Virus record (IMG/VR): IMGVR_UViG_3300044712_001031
Coordinates: 1 to 41,719 of that record
Strand: one strand, 5' to 3'
DNA length: 41,719 nucleotides
Source: a virus
Each line of letters starts with the position of its first letter. The first letter of the stretch is position 1. The translations under genes and the position numbers were made by a program. Under the pieces are notes generated by a model. That model had not been told where the DNA came from. It made no database searches and saw nothing but the letters and a program-made list of their open reading frames with translations. Positions 40,292 to 41,719 of the stretch are shown here, in pieces.

Positions 40292-41030
40292 TTTCCCGAT
40301 CCAGATCGCCGAGTTTAAGGCTGCCGGGGATGAGTGGGAGGTCGCCGGGTACGTGTCCACCTTTGACAATGTGGACCTCGGGCGAGATATCGTCCGTCCG
40401 GGCGCCTTCACCAAGACCCTGAAGAATGGGCCAAAGGTGCGCTTCCTGCGCGATCACGACCCGCGCCAGCTCCTGGGCGCGCCGCTCAAGCTGCACCAGG
40501 ATTCCAAAGGCCTGTTCGGGAAGTTCCGGATCTCCAAGACCCGCCTGGGCGAAGAGACCCACGAGCTTCTCAAAGACGGGGCCCTGGATTCCTTTTCGAT
40601 GGGCTATCACGCGGACGTGTGGACCTACGACGAAAAGGCAAACGTGCGCGAATTGAACGAGGTCACGCTGTATGAATCCTCCCTGGTCGCGATGCCCATG
40701 AACGAAGAAGCGGTCGTGACCGGGGTCAAAGACCTCCTGCCCTTCCTGACCAACCCCGAGATGACCCTGGCGGCCAAAGTGGAGCTGTACGGGAAGGGAC
40801 TGCAACAACTGATGGATGAAATTCGCGGGCTGGCGGATAACCGCCCGCTGAATGAAGTCAAGCGGCAAGAATTATCGGAACTCCTTGAGATGTTCTCGGG
40901 ATTGGACGATGTTCGTTCCTCGCTCCACACAATTCTGAGCGCCGCGCCCCAGACCCAGACGGATGCTCGCCGGGTCAAATTCGAACTCGACCAGGCTCGC
41001 AAGCGCCTGGCCCAACGCATCAAGGAGTAA
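40254..41030 (+). CDS. Prohead protease, HK97 family
   Basis: The protein has 258 residues. Residues 28-150 match the HK97 prohead protease fold: V-A-G-Y-V-S-T-F-D-N-V-D, then R-D-H-D-P (His68), then D-S-F-S-M-G-Y (Ser115). The helical, charged C-terminal ~100 residues resemble a scaffold tail. It clips the capsid delta domain and itself during maturation. The next gene is the capsid gene. Confidence 0.9.
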   Translation: MATKTVNSNTLYSFPIQIAEFKAAGDEWEVAGYVSTFDNVDLGRDIVRPGAFTKTLKNGPKVRFLRDHDPRQLLGAPLKLHQDSKGLFGKFRISKTRLGEETHELLKDGALDSFSMGYHADVWTYDEKANVRELNEVTLYESSLVAMPMNEEAVVTGVKDLLPFLTNPEMTLAAKVELYGKGLQQLMDEIRGLADNRPLNEVKRQELSELLEMFSGLDDVRSSLHTILSAAPQTQTDARRVKFELDQARKRLAQRIKE

Positions 41031-41034
41031 TCCA

Positions 41035-41719
41035 ATGGCTATGACAGTTGCCGAAGCCCGCGCGGAGATCAAGTCGCTGTTTGAAAAGGCCGACCTGATT
41101 GAGAAGCGCTACCCCGATGGGGTAATCACCAATAACGAAGACCTGGCCGAAGTCAAGCGCTGCCTGACCGAAGTCGATGGTCTGGAAGCCAAACTCGCCG
41201 GGCTGGAAGACGCCGAATCCCGGCGCGCTCGCATCCTGGCCGGCATGGACCGCTATACCAAGCCGGCGCCCGGCGCGACCCTCCCGGGCCAGCAGGTCAA
41301 GGACATCCAGGAGGGCCAGACCCTCAGCCCCGGCGATCAGTTCCTCCTGGCCCGCGAATACCGCGAGCTGAAGCTGGCCGGCCACTTCAATTCATCCCTG
41401 GCCCGGGTGCAGTTTGCCGTCTCCCTGAAAGATGGCACCAGCCTGATCCAGTGGTCCAAGCGCATGCAGATGGAATCCAAAGCCCTGCTGCGCGGCGGGT
41501 CCGCCACGTCCGGCGGCGCGTTCGTGGTCAACGAGCACCTCTCCGGGCTGGTGGACGTGCGCCAGCGCGAGCTGAGCCTGCTCGACCTGATCCCGCGGGT
41601 AACGACCGAAAGCGATGTGGTCGAATACGTGAAGGAAGACACCTTCACCAATGCCGCGGCTGCCGTGGCGGAAGCTTCCGCCACCACCCGCCCCTCGGGC
41701 CTGAAGCCGGGAAGCCCCC
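41035..41719 (+). CDS. Major capsid protein, HK97 fold (N-terminal part; continues at 1-687)
   Basis: The 228 residues read here start at ATG 41035 after AAGGAG and run off the end. A helical, charged N-terminal ~95 residues (V-A-E-A-R-A-E-I-K-S-L-F) is the delta/scaffold domain, followed by E-G-Q-T-L-S-P-G-D. G-G-A-F-V-V-N-E and S-L-L-D-L-I-P-R-V begin the capsid fold. The last 52 bases repeat the start of the window with mismatches and probably carry errors. Confidence 0.93.
   Translation, partial: MAMTVAEARAEIKSLFEKADLIEKRYPDGVITNNEDLAEVKRCLTEVDGLEAKLAGLEDAESRRARILAGMDRYTKPAPGATLPGQQVKDIQEGQTLSPGDQFLLAREYRELKLAGHFNSSLARVQFAVSLKDGTSLIQWSKRMQMESKALLRGGSATSGGAFVVNEHLSGLVDVRQRELSLLDLIPRVTTESDVVEYVKEDTFTNAAAAVAEASATTRPSGLKPGSP
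41668..41719 (+). repeat. Terminal overlap with bases 1-52 (imperfect)
   Basis: This 52-base end aligns without gaps to the first ~52 bases with five substitutions, in the same frame of the capsid gene. The left copy gives the more capsid-like protein. The likely origin is circular genome assembly with low-quality ends rather than a true direct repeat. Confidence 0.85.

Noticed and set aside
39008-40414. Long antisense frame over the glycosyltransferase and protease
   Set aside because: Composition-driven shadow; opposes well-supported plus-strand genes and module B.
1-41719. CRISPR array, rRNA or transposase
   Set aside because: No regularly spaced direct repeats, no rRNA-like segments and no transposase motifs were seen.

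Overview
This window is essentially one complete temperate tailed-phage genome of siphovirus type, about 41.7 kb. It is an HK97-fold phage that integrates with a tyrosine recombinase. The last 52 bases repeat the first ~52 bases with five mismatches, and the major capsid gene runs off the right end and resumes in frame at the left end, so the sequence is a circular molecule opened inside the capsid gene. The genome is moderately GC-rich. The host cannot be named from the sequence. A lipoprotein with an MmpS-like domain and a tRNA-Leu(UAA)-derived attP point to a GC-rich bacterium, perhaps Actinobacteria or Chloroflexota; this is a guess.

Layout. (1) Rightward structural genes cross the origin: TerS, TerL, portal, Mu gpF-like head protein, an Ntn-hydrolase, a methyltransferase, a glycosyltransferase, prohead protease and capsid (32.8-41.7 kb, then 1-687). 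They continue with a MptE-like protein, head-tail connector, completion protein, tail tube, a frameshifted gpG/gpGT pair, tape measure, tail hub and fibre-like proteins (0.7-10.5 kb). (2) An AT-richer leftward acyltransferase with its own -10 box (10.5-11.6 kb) looks like a moron. It is followed by a rightward GH25-like lysin candidate. (3) A long, tightly packed leftward early operon (12.5-28.65 kb) carries small phage proteins, a Gp37/Gp68 protein, a DUF1064 nuclease, a C5-cytosine methyltransferase, a SNF2-type helicase, a second DNA methyltransferase, a DnaC-like loader, a replication-initiation-like protein, a degenerate DnaQ-like exonuclease, RecT and several membrane miniproteins. Many of its genes overlap by ATGA, which indicates translational coupling. 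(4) The control region at 28.65-28.78 kb has a perfect-consensus leftward promoter and two matching palindromic operators, next to a CI-like repressor that appears to be leaderless. (5) A lysogeny block follows: repressor, MmpS-like lipoprotein, attP (3' part of a tRNA-Leu) and integrase. (6) A promoter, structured leader and strong terminator come next, and then the late operon with a holin candidate and the packaging genes.

The most interesting signal is a duplicated promoter-leader-terminator module at 31441-31564 and 38991-39142. Each copy puts a strong intrinsic terminator between a conserved promoter and a late transcription unit. One lies ahead of the late operon and the other ahead of the glycosyltransferase/protease/capsid genes. 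This suggests antitermination control or phage-encoded structured RNAs. A third compact promoter-hairpin-terminator unit sits opposite the recT leader.
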